Origin: Erwinia oleae | GTDB taxonomy: Bacteria; Pseudomonadota; Gammaproteobacteria; Enterobacterales; Enterobacteriaceae | NCBI RefSeq assembly: GCF_000770305.1 | Contig: NZ_JNVB01000009.1 | Location: 1 to 64,000, forward strand | DNA length: 64,000 nucleotides | Direction: 5' to 3' | Shown here: positions 52,702 to 62,252 of the stretch, piece after piece | How the letters are laid out: every line of letters begins with the position of its first letter | Numbering within the stretch: the first letter of the stretch is position 1 | Made by a program: the position numbers and the translations under genes | The notes under the pieces: generated by a model | Told to the model about the DNA's origin: nothing | The model's input: the letters and a program-made list of their open reading frames with translations, nothing else | The model's database searches: none

Positions 52702-53475
52702 CTATTTCAGTGAGCCGGATAAAAACTGCTGAAGACGCGGGCTTTGAGGATTATCAAACAGCGCCTGCGGCGTGCCTTCCTCTTCAATTTTACCCTGATG
52801 CAGGAAAATCACGTGGCTGGAAACATGCCGCGCAAAGCCCATTTCGTGCGTGACCACGACCATGGTTTTGCCCTCTTCCGCCAGCTTCTGCATGATGCGC
52901 AGCACTTCCCCGACCAGTTCAGGATCGAGCGCTGACGTCGGCTCATCAAACAGCAGCACTTCCGGCTCCATCGCCAGCGCACGCGCAATGGAAACGCGCT
53001 GCTGCTGGCCGCCCGACAGGTTGACCGGATATTTCGCGCGGGCGCGTTCATCAATGCCGACCTTGTCCAGATAACGCACGGCGCGCTCTCGCGCTTCCGC
53101 TTTACTCAGTCCCAAAACCTGCATCGGCGCTTCCATTACATTTTGCAGCACCGTCATGTGGCTCCACAGGTTGAAGTGTTGGAAAACCATTGTCAGGCTG
53201 GTGCGCAGCGCGCGCAGCTGCTCTTTATTCGCCACTTTGAGCTGGCCATCGGTGTCGCGTACCAGCGTAATCGGCTGATTATTGACGGAGATCGTGCCTT
53301 CGCTGGGTTTTTCAAGAAAGTTGATGCAGCGCAGAAAGGTGCTTTTCCCGGAGCCCGAGGAACCGATAATGCTGATCACGTCGCCCGCGTTCGCCTTCAG
53401 CGAAACGCCCTTCAATACCTCATGTTCACCATAACGCTTGTGCAGTTCGGTAACGTTTAATTTGTTCTCTGCCAT
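52702..53475 (-). CDS. hisP: Histidine/basic amino acid ABC transporter ATPase HisP
   Basis: ATP-binding subunit of the periplasmic histidine permease. From ATG 53475, 257 residues as in E. coli (an in-frame TTG at 53487 is less likely). Walker [10 protein letters not shown] (38-46), Q-loop VFQHFNLW, signature [15 protein letters not shown], Walker [13 protein letters not shown] and the switch His in VVVTHEMGF. Last gene of hisJQMP; its start is 8 bases from the hisM stop. Confidence 0.97.
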   Translation of the reverse strand: MAENKLNVTELHKRYGEHEVLKGVSLKANAGDVISIIGSSGSGKSTFLRCINFLEKPSEGTISVNNQPITLVRDTDGQLKVANKEQLRALRTSLTMVFQHFNLWSHMTVLQNVMEAPMQVLGLSKAEARERAVRYLDKVGIDERARAKYPVNLSGGQQQRVSIARALAMEPEVLLFDEPTSALDPELVGEVLRIMQKLAEEGKTMVVVTHEMGFARHVSSHVIFLHQGKIEEEGTPQALFDNPQSPRLQQFLSGSLK

Positions 53476-53483
53476 AGTTTCAC

Positions 53484-54200
53484 TCAATGGTTCGATGAGG
53501 GTTTAACGTGCGCCAGCCAGCGTTTTTCCGCCAGGCGGAACAGACTAATCAACACATAAGAGATAATCAGATAGAGCACGGCGGCGATGCCGAAGGCGGT
53601 AAACGGCTGATAAGTCGCCGAATTGATATCCCGCGCTACCTTCAGCAGATCCGGCACCGTGGCGGTAAACGCCAGCGCCGTCGAGTGCAACATCAGAATC
53701 ACTTCGTTACTGTAGGCAGGCAGCGCGGTACGCAGCGCCGAAGGCAGAATGATGCAGCGGTAAAGCCTGAAGGTTGAGAAGCCGTAGGCGCGGGCCGCTT
53801 CGATTTCGCCGTGCGGCACGCCGCGAATGGCACCGGCGAAAATTTCTGTGGTATAGGCGCAGGTGTTCAGCGTCAGCGCCAACAGCGTACAGTTAAGCCC
53901 GCTGCGGAAGAAAGCGTTAAGCAGATCGCTGCCCTTCACCACCTCAAGCGTATACATGCCGGAGTAGAAGACCAGTAGCTGAACGTAAAGCGGCGTACCG
54001 CGAAATACGTAAGTAAACAGCCAGACCGGCAAGCGCACCGCTTTATACGGCGATACACGGGCAACGGCAAGCAGTACCGCGAGACAGCCGCCCAGTGCGA
54101 CAGAAATCACCAGCAGCCAGAGGGTAATCGCCACGCCGGAAAAGCGGTAGCCGTCGCTCCACAGCAGCGCCTGCCAGTACTCCTGAAGGATCTCAATCAT
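53484..54200 (-). CDS. hisM: Histidine ABC transporter permease HisM
   Basis: Inner-membrane permease subunit, 238 residues from ATG 54200 ([13 protein letters not shown]), the E. coli length; upstream in-frame codons overlap hisQ. Five hydrophobic helices; family motifs [12 protein letters not shown] and the EAA loop [18 protein letters not shown] that contacts HisP. The start overlaps hisQ as ATGA. Confidence 0.96.
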   Translation of the reverse strand: MIEILQEYWQALLWSDGYRFSGVAITLWLLVISVALGGCLAVLLAVARVSPYKAVRLPVWLFTYVFRGTPLYVQLLVFYSGMYTLEVVKGSDLLNAFFRSGLNCTLLALTLNTCAYTTEIFAGAIRGVPHGEIEAARAYGFSTFRLYRCIILPSALRTALPAYSNEVILMLHSTALAFTATVPDLLKVARDINSATYQPFTAFGIAAVLYLIISYVLISLFRLAEKRWLAHVKPSSNH

Positions 54201-54883
54201 AGCTCTGCCCTTTTCACACCGACGGAATAGCGGCGTTCCAGCCACCACAGCACGCCGTTAGAGAGCGTGGTGAATACCAGATAGATAATGCCTGCGACGA
54301 TAGCGAACCAGAAAGGCTGCCAGGTGCTTTTGCCCGCCAGCTGCGTGGCCTTGACCACATCCTCCAGCCCCAGCAGAGAAACCAGCGCCGTCGCTTTGAG
54401 AATAACCTGCCAGTTGTTGCCGATACCGGGCAGCGCAAAGCGCATCATGCAGGGAAACAGGATGCGACGGAAAATTTGCGAATCGGTGAAACCAAAGGCC
54501 GTGGCCGCCTCAATTTGCCCTTTCGGCACCGCCATATAGGCACCACGAAAGGTTTCGGTGAAGTAGGCGCCGTAAATAAAACCGAGCGTGATGATCCCGG
54601 CGACCATCGGGTCGATATCAAACTGGTTGATGCCAGCCAGGTCAGTGAGGGCGTTCAGCGCAATTTGCAAACCATAAAAGATCAGCAGCATTAACACCAG
54701 GTCGGGCACGCCGCGAATAAGCGTGGTATAGCCGCCTGCGATCAGGCGAAGCAGACGATTGCCCGACAGCCTGGCGCCCGCGCCGATGAGTCCAAGAATT
54801 ACGGAGAGCAGCACTGAACTGAGCGCCAGTTCAAGCGTTACTAATGCGCCCCTGAAAATGACGTCCGAATAGCCATACAGCAT
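54197..54883 (-). CDS. hisQ: Histidine ABC transporter permease HisQ
   Basis: Second permease subunit, 228 residues as in E. coli. Five hydrophobic helices; TLIRGVPDLVLMLLIFYG and the EAA loop GQIEAATAFGFTDSQIFRR. Overlaps hisM by 4 bases and is preceded by a GC-rich hairpin after hisJ. Confidence 0.97.
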   Translation of the reverse strand: MLYGYSDVIFRGALVTLELALSSVLLSVILGLIGAGARLSGNRLLRLIAGGYTTLIRGVPDLVLMLLIFYGLQIALNALTDLAGINQFDIDPMVAGIITLGFIYGAYFTETFRGAYMAVPKGQIEAATAFGFTDSQIFRRILFPCMMRFALPGIGNNWQVILKATALVSLLGLEDVVKATQLAGKSTWQPFWFAIVAGIIYLVFTTLSNGVLWWLERRYSVGVKRAEL

Positions 54884-54913
54884 AAGCGTGTCCTGTCTTT
54901 ATCTTTTAACAAC

Positions 54914-54931
54914 GGGGGCCGCGCGGCCCCC
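54914..54931 (-). other. GC-only hairpin between hisJ and hisQ
   Basis: GGGGGCC-GCGC-GGCCCCC (54914-54931) in the 63-base spacer. In Salmonella the hisJ-hisQ gap holds a REP element that protects upstream mRNA and helps give more binding protein than permease; this hairpin may do the same. Confidence 0.55.
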
Positions 54932-54946
54932 TGTGACAGGTTTTAC

Positions 54947-55729
54947 TTAACCGCCATAAACGTCAAAGTCGAAATATTTTTTTGCCAGTTTATCGTAGGT
55001 GCCGTCTTTGCGGATTTCATCAAACGCTTTATCAATAGCCGCTTTCAGATCCTGATCGTCTTTGCGCAATCCGATACCGGTGCCGATACCAAAGATTTTA
55101 TCGTCTTTTACCGCCGGGCCGGCGAAGGCATAATCTTTACCGGCCGGCTGCTTGAGGAAACCTTCGCTGGCGGCGACTTCGTCCTGGAAGGCGGCATCGA
55201 TACGTCCTGCGGTCAGATCCTGATACACCAGATCCTGATTCGCGTAAGGCGTGACGGTCACGCCCTTGGTGCGCCACTGCTGATTGGCGTAGGTTTCCTG
55301 GGTGGTGCCCTGAAGCAGACCAATGGTTTTACCCTTCAGCGAATCAATGTCAGGCAGGATTTTTGAGCCCTTCGGCGCAATCAGGCGCGCGTTGGCGGCA
55401 TAGAGTTTTTCGGAGAAGGCAATCTCCTGCTGACGTTTTTCAGTGATCGAAAGGGAAGAGATAATGGCGTCGATTTTCTTCGCCTTCAGGGAGGGGATCA
55501 GCGCGTCGAAATCGCTTTCCACGTAAGTGCATTTGGCTGCCATACGTTTACAGATCTCGTTCGCCAGATCGATATCAAAACCCACCAGCTGTCCCTGCGC
55601 GTTTTTAGACTCAAACGGGGCATAGGTAGGATCGGTGCCGATACGCAGCGTTTTTGGCGCGGCTGCCAGCGCGCTGCCCGCAGAGGAGATCGCCAGGAGC
55701 AGAGAAAGAGCCAGGACCTGCTTTTTCAT
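54947..55729 (-). CDS. hisJ: Periplasmic histidine/lysine-arginine-ornithine-binding protein (HisJ/ArgT type)
   Basis: Substrate-binding protein of the HisQMP transporter, 260 residues. Sec signal peptide: [20 protein letters not shown] with cleavage near ALA-AAP. Ligand-site blocks [49 protein letters not shown], and [11 protein letters not shown]; ends YFDFDVYGG. By recall it mixes features of E. coli HisJ ([17 protein letters not shown]) and ArgT ([27 protein letters not shown]). Enteric genomes often have separate argT and hisJ; here only one gene is present, so naming it hisJ rather than argT rests on context. Confidence 0.93.
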   Translation of the reverse strand: MKKQVLALSLLLAISSAGSALAAAPKTLRIGTDPTYAPFESKNAQGQLVGFDIDLANEICKRMAAKCTYVESDFDALIPSLKAKKIDAIISSLSITEKRQQEIAFSEKLYAANARLIAPKGSKILPDIDSLKGKTIGLLQGTTQETYANQQWRTKGVTVTPYANQDLVYQDLTAGRIDAAFQDEVAASEGFLKQPAGKDYAFAGPAVKDDKIFGIGTGIGLRKDDQDLKAAIDKAFDEIRKDGTYDKLAKKYFDFDVYGG

Positions 55730-55791
55730 AGATTACCCTCGAAGTGTCTTTTATGATCTGATGTGTCAGCCTGTTGAATACTCTGTTCATT

Positions 55792-55808
55792 TGCAGCTTT
55801 CATGCCAG
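55792..55808 (-). promoter_or_regulatory. Sigma-54 promoter of hisJQMP
   Basis: Minus strand CTGGCAT-GAAAG-CTGCA: the invariant GG (-24) and GC (-12) are separated by exactly 10 bases and the match to TGGCAC-N5-TTGCA has two mismatches. It lies about 65 bases upstream of the hisJ ATG. The nitrogen-regulated argT promoter of Salmonella is of this type. Confidence 0.68.
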
Positions 55809-55905
55809 CTTGCGTTTATCCGGCAGGCCGGTGCCGATAACGGCGCTGAAAGTAGCAACATGATAAAAATATATAACAGGTTTGTGGAGACGAGGCGGTA
55901 ACTAT

Positions 55906-55971
55906 GTTGCATTTTGGTGCACTGCATGCACGAAATGCGATTCAGCGCGCGATTACGCACTTTTTTAGTGC
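55906..55971. promoter_or_regulatory. NtrC-like binding sites upstream of hisJ
   Basis: GCAC-N7-GTGC is the core of NtrC enhancer sites. An exact instance is at 55957-55971 (GCAC-TTTTTTA-GTGC). A half-degenerate one is at 55906-55920 (GTTG-CATTTTG-GTGC, minus strand GCACCAAAATGCAAC). The 51-base distance is about five helical turns, and both lie about 130-180 bases upstream of the sigma-54 start, typical of an enhancer. Confidence 0.6.
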
Positions 55972-55984
55972 ATAACGCTGAGCG

Positions 55985-56554
55985 TTATGCACCTTGCCAG
56001 CGCGTGAAAAGATCCTGATCCAGTTCAATATCAAACTGGTCAAACACGCGATTAACGGTCTGGTCGACAATGTCCATCACGTGTTGCGGGCGATGATAAA
56101 AGGCGGGAACGGGCGGCATAATGATGGCACCCATTTCGGCGGCGGTGGTCATGATGCGCAGATGCCCCAAATGCAACGGCGTCTCGCGCACGCAAAGCAC
56201 CAGACGGCGACGCTCTTTCAGCACCACGTCCGCCGCTCTGGTCAGCAGGCCATCGCTGTAGCTGTGAACGATACCGGAGAGGGTTTTCATTGAGCAGGGC
56301 AAAATCGCCATGCCGTCGGTTTTAAACGAGCCAGAGGAGATGCTGGCGGCGATATCGCGCACGTCATGTACCACGTCGGCCATCGCCTGAACGTCACGCA
56401 GGGCGTAGTCGCTCTCCAGCGCCAGCGTCTGACGCGCTGCCTGGCTCATCACCAGATGCGTTTCCACATCTTTAACCTGCTGCAATACCTGGAGCGCGCG
56501 AATGCCATAGATAACGCCGCTGGCGCCCGTGATACCAATGATGAGTCGTTTCAT
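55985..56554 (-). CDS. ubiX: Flavin prenyltransferase UbiX
   Basis: Makes prenylated FMN, the cofactor of the UbiD decarboxylase in ubiquinone synthesis. 189 residues as in E. coli. Rossmann-like start MKRLIIGITGASGVIYG, the SSGSFKTDGMAILPCSMKTL segment (Ser and dimethylallyl-phosphate site) and LCVRETPLHLGHLR with MPPVPAFYHRP. A 12-base inverted repeat (GTGCATAACGCT) spans its last codons. In the order cvpA-purF-ubiX. Confidence 0.97.
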   Translation of the reverse strand: MKRLIIGITGASGVIYGIRALQVLQQVKDVETHLVMSQAARQTLALESDYALRDVQAMADVVHDVRDIAASISSGSFKTDGMAILPCSMKTLSGIVHSYSDGLLTRAADVVLKERRRLVLCVRETPLHLGHLRIMTTAAEMGAIIMPPVPAFYHRPQHVMDIVDQTVNRVFDQFDIELDQDLFTRWQGA

Positions 56555-56594
56555 GCATTACCTGCGTATGTCGATCGTGAAATAGCCGTCGCGC

Positions 56595-56627
56595 CAAAAA
56601 AATGGGCCGGAATCGCTTCCGGCCCAT
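56595..56627 (-). terminator. purF terminator
   Basis: Minus strand ATGGGCCGGAA-GCGA-TTCCGGCCCAT (11-bp stem) followed by seven T residues, about 25 bases after the purF stop and before ubiX. Confidence 0.9.
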
Positions 56628-56650
56628 CATACCTGCTGATGCGCAACTTA

Positions 56651-58168
56651 TTAACCTTCGTTGTGCATTTCCAGGTTTTCCACCTCATTCTGACGCGCCA
56701 TGGCTTTTGCGTCGTCGTTGCGCAGCGACTGTAAATACTCAAGGTAGCGCTGATCGACATCTTTGGTGACGTACACGCCGTTAAAAACGGAACACTCAAA
56801 CTGTGCGATGTCCGGGTTTTCTTCGCGTACCGCTTCAATCAGGTCATCAAGATCCTGGAAAATCAGCGCATCTGCACCGATAAGCTGGCGGATCTCTTCC
56901 ACTTCACGGCCGTGGGCAATCAGCTCTGTCGCACTGGGCATATCAATGCCATAGACGTTCGGGAAGCGAATTTCCGGTGCGGCCGAGGCGAGATACACTT
57001 TTTTCGCACCCGCTTCGCGCGCCATTTCGATAATCTGCTCCGAGGTGGTGCCGCGTACGATAGAATCATCCACCAGCAGCACGTTTTTGTCGCGGAACTC
57101 GGCGCGGTTAGCGTTCAGCTTGCGGCGAACGGCGCTGCGGCGCTGATGCTGTCCCGGCATGATAAAGGTGCGGCCCACGTAGCGGTTCTTCACAAAGCCC
57201 TGACGATAAGGCTTGTCGAGAATACGCGCCATCTCCAGCGCGATATCGCAGGAGGTTTCCGGAATGGGGATCACCACATCAATATCCAGATCTTCCCACT
57301 CGCGGGCGATTTTCTCACCCAGCTTGGTGCCCATACGCACGCGTGCGCTGTAGACGGAAATTTTGTCGAGGAACGAATCCGGGCGGGCGAAATAAACATA
57401 TTCAAACAGGCACGGATTAAACTTCGGATTCTCCGCGCACTGACGGGTGAACAGCTGCCCTTTTTCAGTGATGTAGACCGCTTCGCCCGGCGCCACATCG
57501 CGCAGGAACTCAAAGCCAAGCGTATCCAGCGCCACGCTCTCCGAGGCCACCATATATTCGTTGCGGCCGTCCTGCATGGCGCGCTTGCCGATCACCAGCG
57601 GACGAATGCCGTTAGGATCGCGGAAGGCGACCAGGCCATGACCGATAATCATTGCCACACAGGCATAAGCGCCGCGCACGTGCTGATGGACAGCGGTGAC
57701 GGCGGCAAAAATGTTTTCGGCTTCCAGCGGATAATGCTGCGCGCGATCCAGTTCCTGAGCAAAAATATTGAGCAGGATCTCGGAATCAGAGGTGGTGTTA
57801 ACGTGACGGCGGCCGCTTTCGAAAAGCTGCTTACGCAGCTCGTGCGCGTTAGTCAGATTGCCATTGTGCGCAAGGGTAATGCCGTAGGGCGAGTTGACAT
57901 AGAAGGGCTGCGCTTCTGATGCACTGGAACTGCCGGCGGTGGGATAACGAACGTGGCCGATACCCATGTTGCCCTGCAAACGCTGCATATGGCGGGCTTC
58001 AAATACATCGCTGACCAGACCGTTCGCTTTACGCAGACGGAAGCACTTTAATGCATCAATGGTAACGATGCCTGCGGCATCCTGCCCACGGTGCTGTAGC
58101 ACCGTTAACGCGTCATAAATCGACTGGTTGACCGGCATAAAACCGGCGATCCCGACAATACCGCACAT
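56651..58168 (-). CDS. purF: Amidophosphoribosyltransferase
   Basis: First committed enzyme of purine synthesis: PRPP plus glutamine to phosphoribosylamine. 505 residues as in E. coli. Met-Cys start (MCGIVGIAG) makes Cys the N-terminal nucleophile of the glutaminase domain; [20 protein letters not shown] follows in two halves. The phosphoribosyltransferase domain has the PRPP motif [14 protein letters not shown]. Operon with cvpA, 36 bases upstream; ends in a strong terminator. Confidence 0.98.
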   Translation of the reverse strand: MCGIVGIAGFMPVNQSIYDALTVLQHRGQDAAGIVTIDALKCFRLRKANGLVSDVFEARHMQRLQGNMGIGHVRYPTAGSSSASEAQPFYVNSPYGITLAHNGNLTNAHELRKQLFESGRRHVNTTSDSEILLNIFAQELDRAQHYPLEAENIFAAVTAVHQHVRGAYACVAMIIGHGLVAFRDPNGIRPLVIGKRAMQDGRNEYMVASESVALDTLGFEFLRDVAPGEAVYITEKGQLFTRQCAENPKFNPCLFEYVYFARPDSFLDKISVYSARVRMGTKLGEKIAREWEDLDIDVVIPIPETSCDIALEMARILDKPYRQGFVKNRYVGRTFIMPGQHQRRSAVRRKLNANRAEFRDKNVLLVDDSIVRGTTSEQIIEMAREAGAKKVYLASAAPEIRFPNVYGIDMPSATELIAHGREVEEIRQLIGADALIFQDLDDLIEAVREENPDIAQFECSVFNGVYVTKDVDQRYLEYLQSLRNDDAKAMARQNEVENLEMHNEG

Positions 58169-58204
58169 GTGGTCATTTCCTCATAAGCCGCAACCCCGGC
58201 TCAA

Positions 58205-58690
58205 TTACCGGGGTAAAAAACTCGACGTACTTTTCAGATAGTCGAAAAACCACCTGATGACGTAACTGAACTGGGGAACTAACTGCGACTGCTGCCAGTC
58301 CGCGCTTTTCGAGAAGCCGGTGAACGTATCAAGAAAGAACAGCATCGCTGACACGATCAGCACGCCGCGAAGCGCGCCGAAACAGACACCGAGCACTCTG
58401 TCCGTTCCCGACAGGCCGGTTTTCTCAACCAGCGAACCGATAACGTAGTTGACGATAGCGCCAACCAACAGGGTAGCGATGAAAAGCACCCCGATGGCAA
58501 TGCCGTTTCGAACCAGTTCGTCTTCAAAGCCGGTAAACCAGACGGCAAGGAAAGAGTAGTAATGGCTGGCGACAAAAAATGCACAACCCCAGGTCACGAG
58601 CGACAAAGCCTCCCGAACAAACCCGCGGATCAGGCTGACCAGTGCCGAAAAACTAATAACACCAATAATGACGTAATCTATCCAGACCAT
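58205..58690 (-). CDS. cvpA: Colicin V production protein CvpA
   Basis: Small inner-membrane protein needed for colicin V export in E. coli and linked to envelope stress tolerance; molecular role unclear. 161 residues (E. coli 162) with four hydrophobic segments, starting MVWIDYVIIGVISFSALVSL and including GVLFIATLLVGAIVNYVIGSL and GALRGVLIVSAMLFF. First gene of cvpA-purF, behind a PurR box. Confidence 0.96.
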   Translation of the reverse strand: MVWIDYVIIGVISFSALVSLIRGFVREALSLVTWGCAFFVASHYYSFLAVWFTGFEDELVRNGIAIGVLFIATLLVGAIVNYVIGSLVEKTGLSGTDRVLGVCFGALRGVLIVSAMLFFLDTFTGFSKSADWQQSQLVPQFSYVIRWFFDYLKSTSSFLPR

Positions 58691-58745
58691 GAACTCTTCC
58701 AGCGCAGATGCCCCGCATCCAGTTCGGGGCGAATTCTAACAGAAA

Positions 58746-58761
58746 AAGAAAACGTTTGCGT
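58746..58761 (-). promoter_or_regulatory. PurR operator upstream of cvpA-purF
   Basis: Minus strand ACGCAAACGTTTTCTT matches the PurR consensus ACGCAAACGTTTKCNT at every defined position, 56 bases upstream of the cvpA ATG. E. coli cvpA-purF is repressed by PurR from an equivalent site. Confidence 0.9.
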
Positions 58762-58993
58762 ACGGTTTTCCTCAGCCATATTGATTAAACGGGCGCGCGT
58801 AAAAAAACGGCATTTCTACAGCGAAACGGCGCCTGAAAGCAGGCAATCGGCACCGGCGGCCAATCGCCTGATTTGCGTCGATTAATTTACTTCCTGCGCC
58901 GCCTGCGGGCGCAAGAGCCGCCATAAATTCTCATTGACGCCCAAGGCACAGCCTCTCACAACGAAAGGCAAAAACGCGGGCGGCGCGTCTTTG
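58762..58993. other. Non-coding gap between the cvpA operator and dedD
   Basis: The cvpA-dedD spacer is 303 bases in all. Beyond the PurR box it contains no gene or strong terminator that I can support. A GC-rich segment at 58895-58915 may fold after dedD. Confidence 0.4.
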
Positions 58994-59695
58994 TCAACGT
59001 GCACTGTAGGGTTTCACCACGCCGCTCAATCCGGAGATCCCCTGAAGCTGACCGACCGCCGCCTGCATTTTCGCTTTAGAGGCGTCCGGCCCGACATAAA
59101 TGCGGGTGATCTGCCCCTGCACTGGCGAAGACGGTACGGTAAAGGCGCGGTAACCAGACAGGCGCAGTTTCGCAACTATCTCATTCACCTTGCTGGCGTT
59201 TTTCAGCGCGCCGAGCTGAACGACGTAGGCTTGGCCGGACGGCGCGCTCTCCTGGGGCGCAGCCTCTGGCGGCGGCGTTTGCGGTTGAACCTTCTCAACC
59301 GGCTTCGGCGGTGTTTTCTCCACCGGCTTCGGCTGTGGTTTCGGCTTCTCAACCGGCACAGGTTTTGGCTGTTGGACCGGCGGCGGCGCGACAACCGTCG
59401 GCGGGCTGTCGGTCTGCGGTGCGGTTGAGCCGCTCTCCGCCTGTGAACTGTTTTCGCCGTTATTGCCGCTCACTGCCGATCCCGCACCTTCCGGCGGTTG
59501 CGCAGGCAGCGCCTGGGTTACCGGCGGCGCCATGTCGGTTTCCTGCTGGTCGCCCGGTTTCGGCACCAGCGGAATGGCCGCAAACTCTTCTTTATAGTGC
59601 TTTTTCTTTCCGTCCAACAATCCCGGCAGGATGATGACGCCCAGCGCCACGATGATCACCGTGCCGACTAAACGGTTCTGAAACTTACTTGCCAC
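58994..59695 (-). CDS. dedD: Cell-division protein DedD (SPOR domain)
   Basis: Inner-membrane, septum-localised protein that binds denuded peptidoglycan. 233 residues (E. coli 220). Short cytoplasmic start MASKFQNRLVG (GTG start at 59695), one transmembrane helix (TVIIVALGVIILPGLL), a Pro/Lys/Glu-rich periplasmic linker with repeated KPVEK-type units at about 105-150, and the C-terminal SPOR domain from QAYVVQLGALKNASKVNEI. The longer linker accounts for the extra length. Overlaps folC by 11 bases. Confidence 0.95.
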   Translation of the reverse strand: MASKFQNRLVGTVIIVALGVIILPGLLDGKKKHYKEEFAAIPLVPKPGDQQETDMAPPVTQALPAQPPEGAGSAVSGNNGENSSQAESGSTAPQTDSPPTVVAPPPVQQPKPVPVEKPKPQPKPVEKTPPKPVEKVQPQTPPPEAAPQESAPSGQAYVVQLGALKNASKVNEIVAKLRLSGYRAFTVPSSPVQGQITRIYVGPDASKAKMQAAVGQLQGISGLSGVVKPYSAR

Positions 59696-60947
59696 TGCCC
59701 TTCTCCGTTTCCAGCACTTCCATTACCTGCGCCACGGTGTGGAAAGAACCACACACCAGCACAATATCCTGTTCTGCGGCCTGTTCAAGCGCCTGTTCAA
59801 ACGCGGCGGCGACGCTCGGGAAAACCCGTCCGGCTGGCAGATGCGCGATAAGCTGTTCTGCCGTTGCGCCGCGCGGCCCTTCCAGCGGCGCGCAGAACCA
59901 TTCATCCACCACCGGCGTCAGACAGGCCAGCGTACCGGCGATATCTTTATCGTGCAGCATGCCTGCCACCGCCAGCACTCTGCCGGCGCTCTGCAACGTG
60001 CGCAAACGATGGGCAAGGTAAGCCGCCGCATGCGGGTTGTGCGCGACGTCAAGGATCACCTTCGGCGCCTGCTGAACCGTCTGAAACCGTCCCGGCAGCA
60101 TCGCTTTGTTAATCCATTCGCGCACGACGGCTTCGTCGACCGTGAGCGAAGAGGCCCGCAGCGCCGCCAGCGCCGTCGCCGCATTCGCTAGCGGCACCTG
60201 CGGCAGCGGCAGGCCGCTCAGCGTGCCGTTTGCATCGCTAAACGTCCAGCTGTCGTCGGTTGCGCTGAACGACCAGTCACGCCCGCGCCTGACAAGGTGC
60301 GCGCCCAGAGCGTCGGCGACCTCCGCAATGCTTTGCGGCATCGCCGGTTCGCCCACAACGGCAGCTTTGCCGCGGCGGAAAACGCCCGCTTTTTCACGGC
60401 CGATGCTTTCGCGATCCGGGCCCAGCCAGTCGGTATGATCGAGCGCGATGCTGGTGATCACCGCCACGTCAGCATCAACGATGTTTGTTGCATCCAGCCG
60501 CCCGCCCAGCCCCACTTCCAGGATCGCCACGTCAATTTTAGCGCGTCTGAACAGCCACAGCGCAGAAAGCGTGCCGTATTCAAAATAGGTAAGCGAGGTG
60601 TCGCCGCGGCCCGCTTCGATAGCGGCAAATGAGGCGGTATGATCGGCTTCTGCCAGCTCCTCTCCCTGAATGCGCACCCGTTCGGTATAGCGCAGCAGGT
60701 GCGGCGAACTGTAGACGCCAACGCGATAGCCCGCCGCCATCAGCAGCGTTTCCAGCGTCCGGCAGGTGGTGCCCTTGCCATTGGTGCCGGCGACGGTGAA
60801 AACGACCGGAGCGGGTATTAACAGATCGAGGGCGGTTGCGACGCGCTGAACACGCGTCAGACCCAGTTCAATAGCCTGAGTGTGTAAATTCTCAAGATAA
60901 TGAAGCCACGTGACCAAAGGCGACGTGGCTTGAGGAAGATTATCCAT
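59685..60947 (-). CDS. folC: Dihydrofolate synthase/folylpolyglutamate synthase
   Basis: Mur-ligase-type enzyme that adds glutamate to dihydropteroate and extends folate polyglutamates. 420 residues (E. coli 422). ATP-binding VAGTNGKGTTC (52-62), the folate/omega-loop region VYSSPHLLRYTERV, EVGLGGRLDATN, and the C-terminal DVAHNPHAA. Lies between accD (61 bases upstream) and dedD. Confidence 0.97.
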   Translation of the reverse strand: MDNLPQATSPLVTWLHYLENLHTQAIELGLTRVQRVATALDLLIPAPVVFTVAGTNGKGTTCRTLETLLMAAGYRVGVYSSPHLLRYTERVRIQGEELAEADHTASFAAIEAGRGDTSLTYFEYGTLSALWLFRRAKIDVAILEVGLGGRLDATNIVDADVAVITSIALDHTDWLGPDRESIGREKAGVFRRGKAAVVGEPAMPQSIAEVADALGAHLVRRGRDWSFSATDDSWTFSDANGTLSGLPLPQVPLANAATALAALRASSLTVDEAVVREWINKAMLPGRFQTVQQAPKVILDVAHNPHAAAYLAHRLRTLQSAGRVLAVAGMLHDKDIAGTLACLTPVVDEWFCAPLEGPRGATAEQLIAHLPAGRVFPSVAAAFEQALEQAAEQDIVLVCGSFHTVAQVMEVLETEKGSGK

Positions 60948-61008
60948 GTGTCCCGTTCACTGCGTTACGGTGAATTGGGGGAAGAGCCGCTGCCCTTCCC
61001 GTCAGTAT

Positions 61009-61920
61009 TCAGGCTTCAGGGCTGTCGGGGGTTTCTTCAACCACCTCTTTCAGGCTCTCTTCCTGCGGCGCAGGCAGGTTCATCATTTTCGCCAGGATGC
61101 TCGCCAGCTTAAAGCGCATCACCGGCCGACGGATGATCATGTCAATAGCGCCTTTTTCAATCAGGAACTCGCTGCGCTGGAAGCCCGGCGGCAGTTTTTC
61201 ACGTACGGTCTGCTCAATAACGCGTGGACCGGCAAAGCCAATCAGCGCTTTCGGTTCAGCGATGTTCAGGTCGCCCAACATAGCAAAACTGGCGGAAACG
61301 CCGCCCATGGTGGGGTCGGTCAGTACGGAAATATAAGGCAGACCGCGCGCCTGCATTTTGGCCAGCGCGGCGCTGGTTTTCGCCATCTGCATCAGCGACA
61401 TCAGCGCTTCCTGCATGCGCGCGCCGCCGGAGGCTGAGAAACAGATCATCGGGCAGTTATCTTCCAGCGCCTGTTCAACAGCGCGGACAAAACGCGCCCC
61501 TACGACTGACCCCATTGAGCCGCCCATAAAGGAAAACTCAAAGGCGGCGGCCACAACCGGCATGCCGTGCAGCGTGCCTTTCATCACGATCAGCGCGTCT
61601 TTCTCGTTGGTCTCTTTCTGTGCCGCAGCCAGACGATCTTTATACTTCTTGGAGTCGCGGAACTTGAGCACGTCTTTAGGCTCCAGTTCGCTCCCCAGTT
61701 CGATCAGCGACCCCTCATCCAGCACGCTGTGCAGACGGTCACGACCGTGCATGCGCATGTGATGATCGCATTTAGGGCAAACTTCAAGATTGCGCTCAAG
61801 CTCGGCGCGATAGAGGATCTGGCCGCAGCTGTCACATTTTGTCCAGACGCCTTCCGGGATACTGGCCTTGCGCGTTGTGGTGGTTGTACTCTTATTGAGG
61901 ATGCGTTCAATCCAGCTCAT
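61009..61920 (-). CDS. accD: Acetyl-CoA carboxylase carboxyltransferase subunit beta
   Basis: Beta subunit of the carboxyltransferase that makes malonyl-CoA. 303 residues (E. coli 304). Zinc ribbon with C29, C32, C48 and C51 (TKCDSCG ... EVCPKCDHH), which also binds mRNA in E. coli. The crotonase-fold domain has [24 protein letters not shown] and [12 protein letters not shown]. Start ATG 61920. Confidence 0.98.
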   Translation of the reverse strand: MSWIERILNKSTTTTTRKASIPEGVWTKCDSCGQILYRAELERNLEVCPKCDHHMRMHGRDRLHSVLDEGSLIELGSELEPKDVLKFRDSKKYKDRLAAAQKETNEKDALIVMKGTLHGMPVVAAAFEFSFMGGSMGSVVGARFVRAVEQALEDNCPMICFSASGGARMQEALMSLMQMAKTSAALAKMQARGLPYISVLTDPTMGGVSASFAMLGDLNIAEPKALIGFAGPRVIEQTVREKLPPGFQRSEFLIEKGAIDMIIRRPVMRFKLASILAKMMNLPAPQEESLKEVVEETPDSPEA

Positions 61921-62252
61921 TGATGACCTGTTATGTTGTTTATCGTGTTAAATCAATTAGTTAACACAGATTATCGTTTGAGAATTAAACGACATTACAT
62001 CATAAAACAGCGCATCGCGCTACACATTCATCAATGCATTACCGCGACATTTCGAGGGGTAAAACGGGAGCGGACGCCTTATATATCAGGGCCGCCGTTG
62101 TTGATGCGCGACCGGATGGAATGTCTATACTTAAACAGACCCCACCCCGTAAGCCTGTATAAAAAGGCGCGGAATGTAGATTGCCCCGTCGCCGGGGCTT
62201 TTTTATTTATTAAATATGTTCCGGCGCATCGCACGGCGCCGGAGAGTTCAAC
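61921..62252. other. 332-base region between accD and dedA
   Basis: Holds the accD promoter region (AT-rich, 61930-62030), a plus-strand promoter/terminator pair (candidate small RNA), and a hairpin after dedA (CCGGCGC-ATCGCACG-GCGCCGG, 62221-62242) which may be the dedA 3' end. Confidence 0.5.
62137..62204 (+). ncRNA. Candidate small RNA between accD and dedA
   Basis: A plus-strand -10 TATACT (62126-62131) is followed 52 bases later by an intrinsic terminator, GCCCCG-TCGC-CGGGGC plus six T residues (62183-62204). Both neighbouring genes are on the minus strand, so neither would need a plus-strand terminator. The predicted transcript is about 68 nt, with a C-rich unpaired stretch (ACCCCACCCCG) near its 5' end that could pair with Shine-Dalgarno sequences. 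The -35 is weak (TTGATG with a 19-base spacer). Confidence 0.4.

Noticed and set aside
55968-55992. GTGCATAACGCT inverted repeat at the end of ubiX as a terminator
   Set aside because: No U-run on either strand; it overlaps coding sequence. It may still be structural or part of the NtrC-like repeat cluster, but I do not list it as a terminator.
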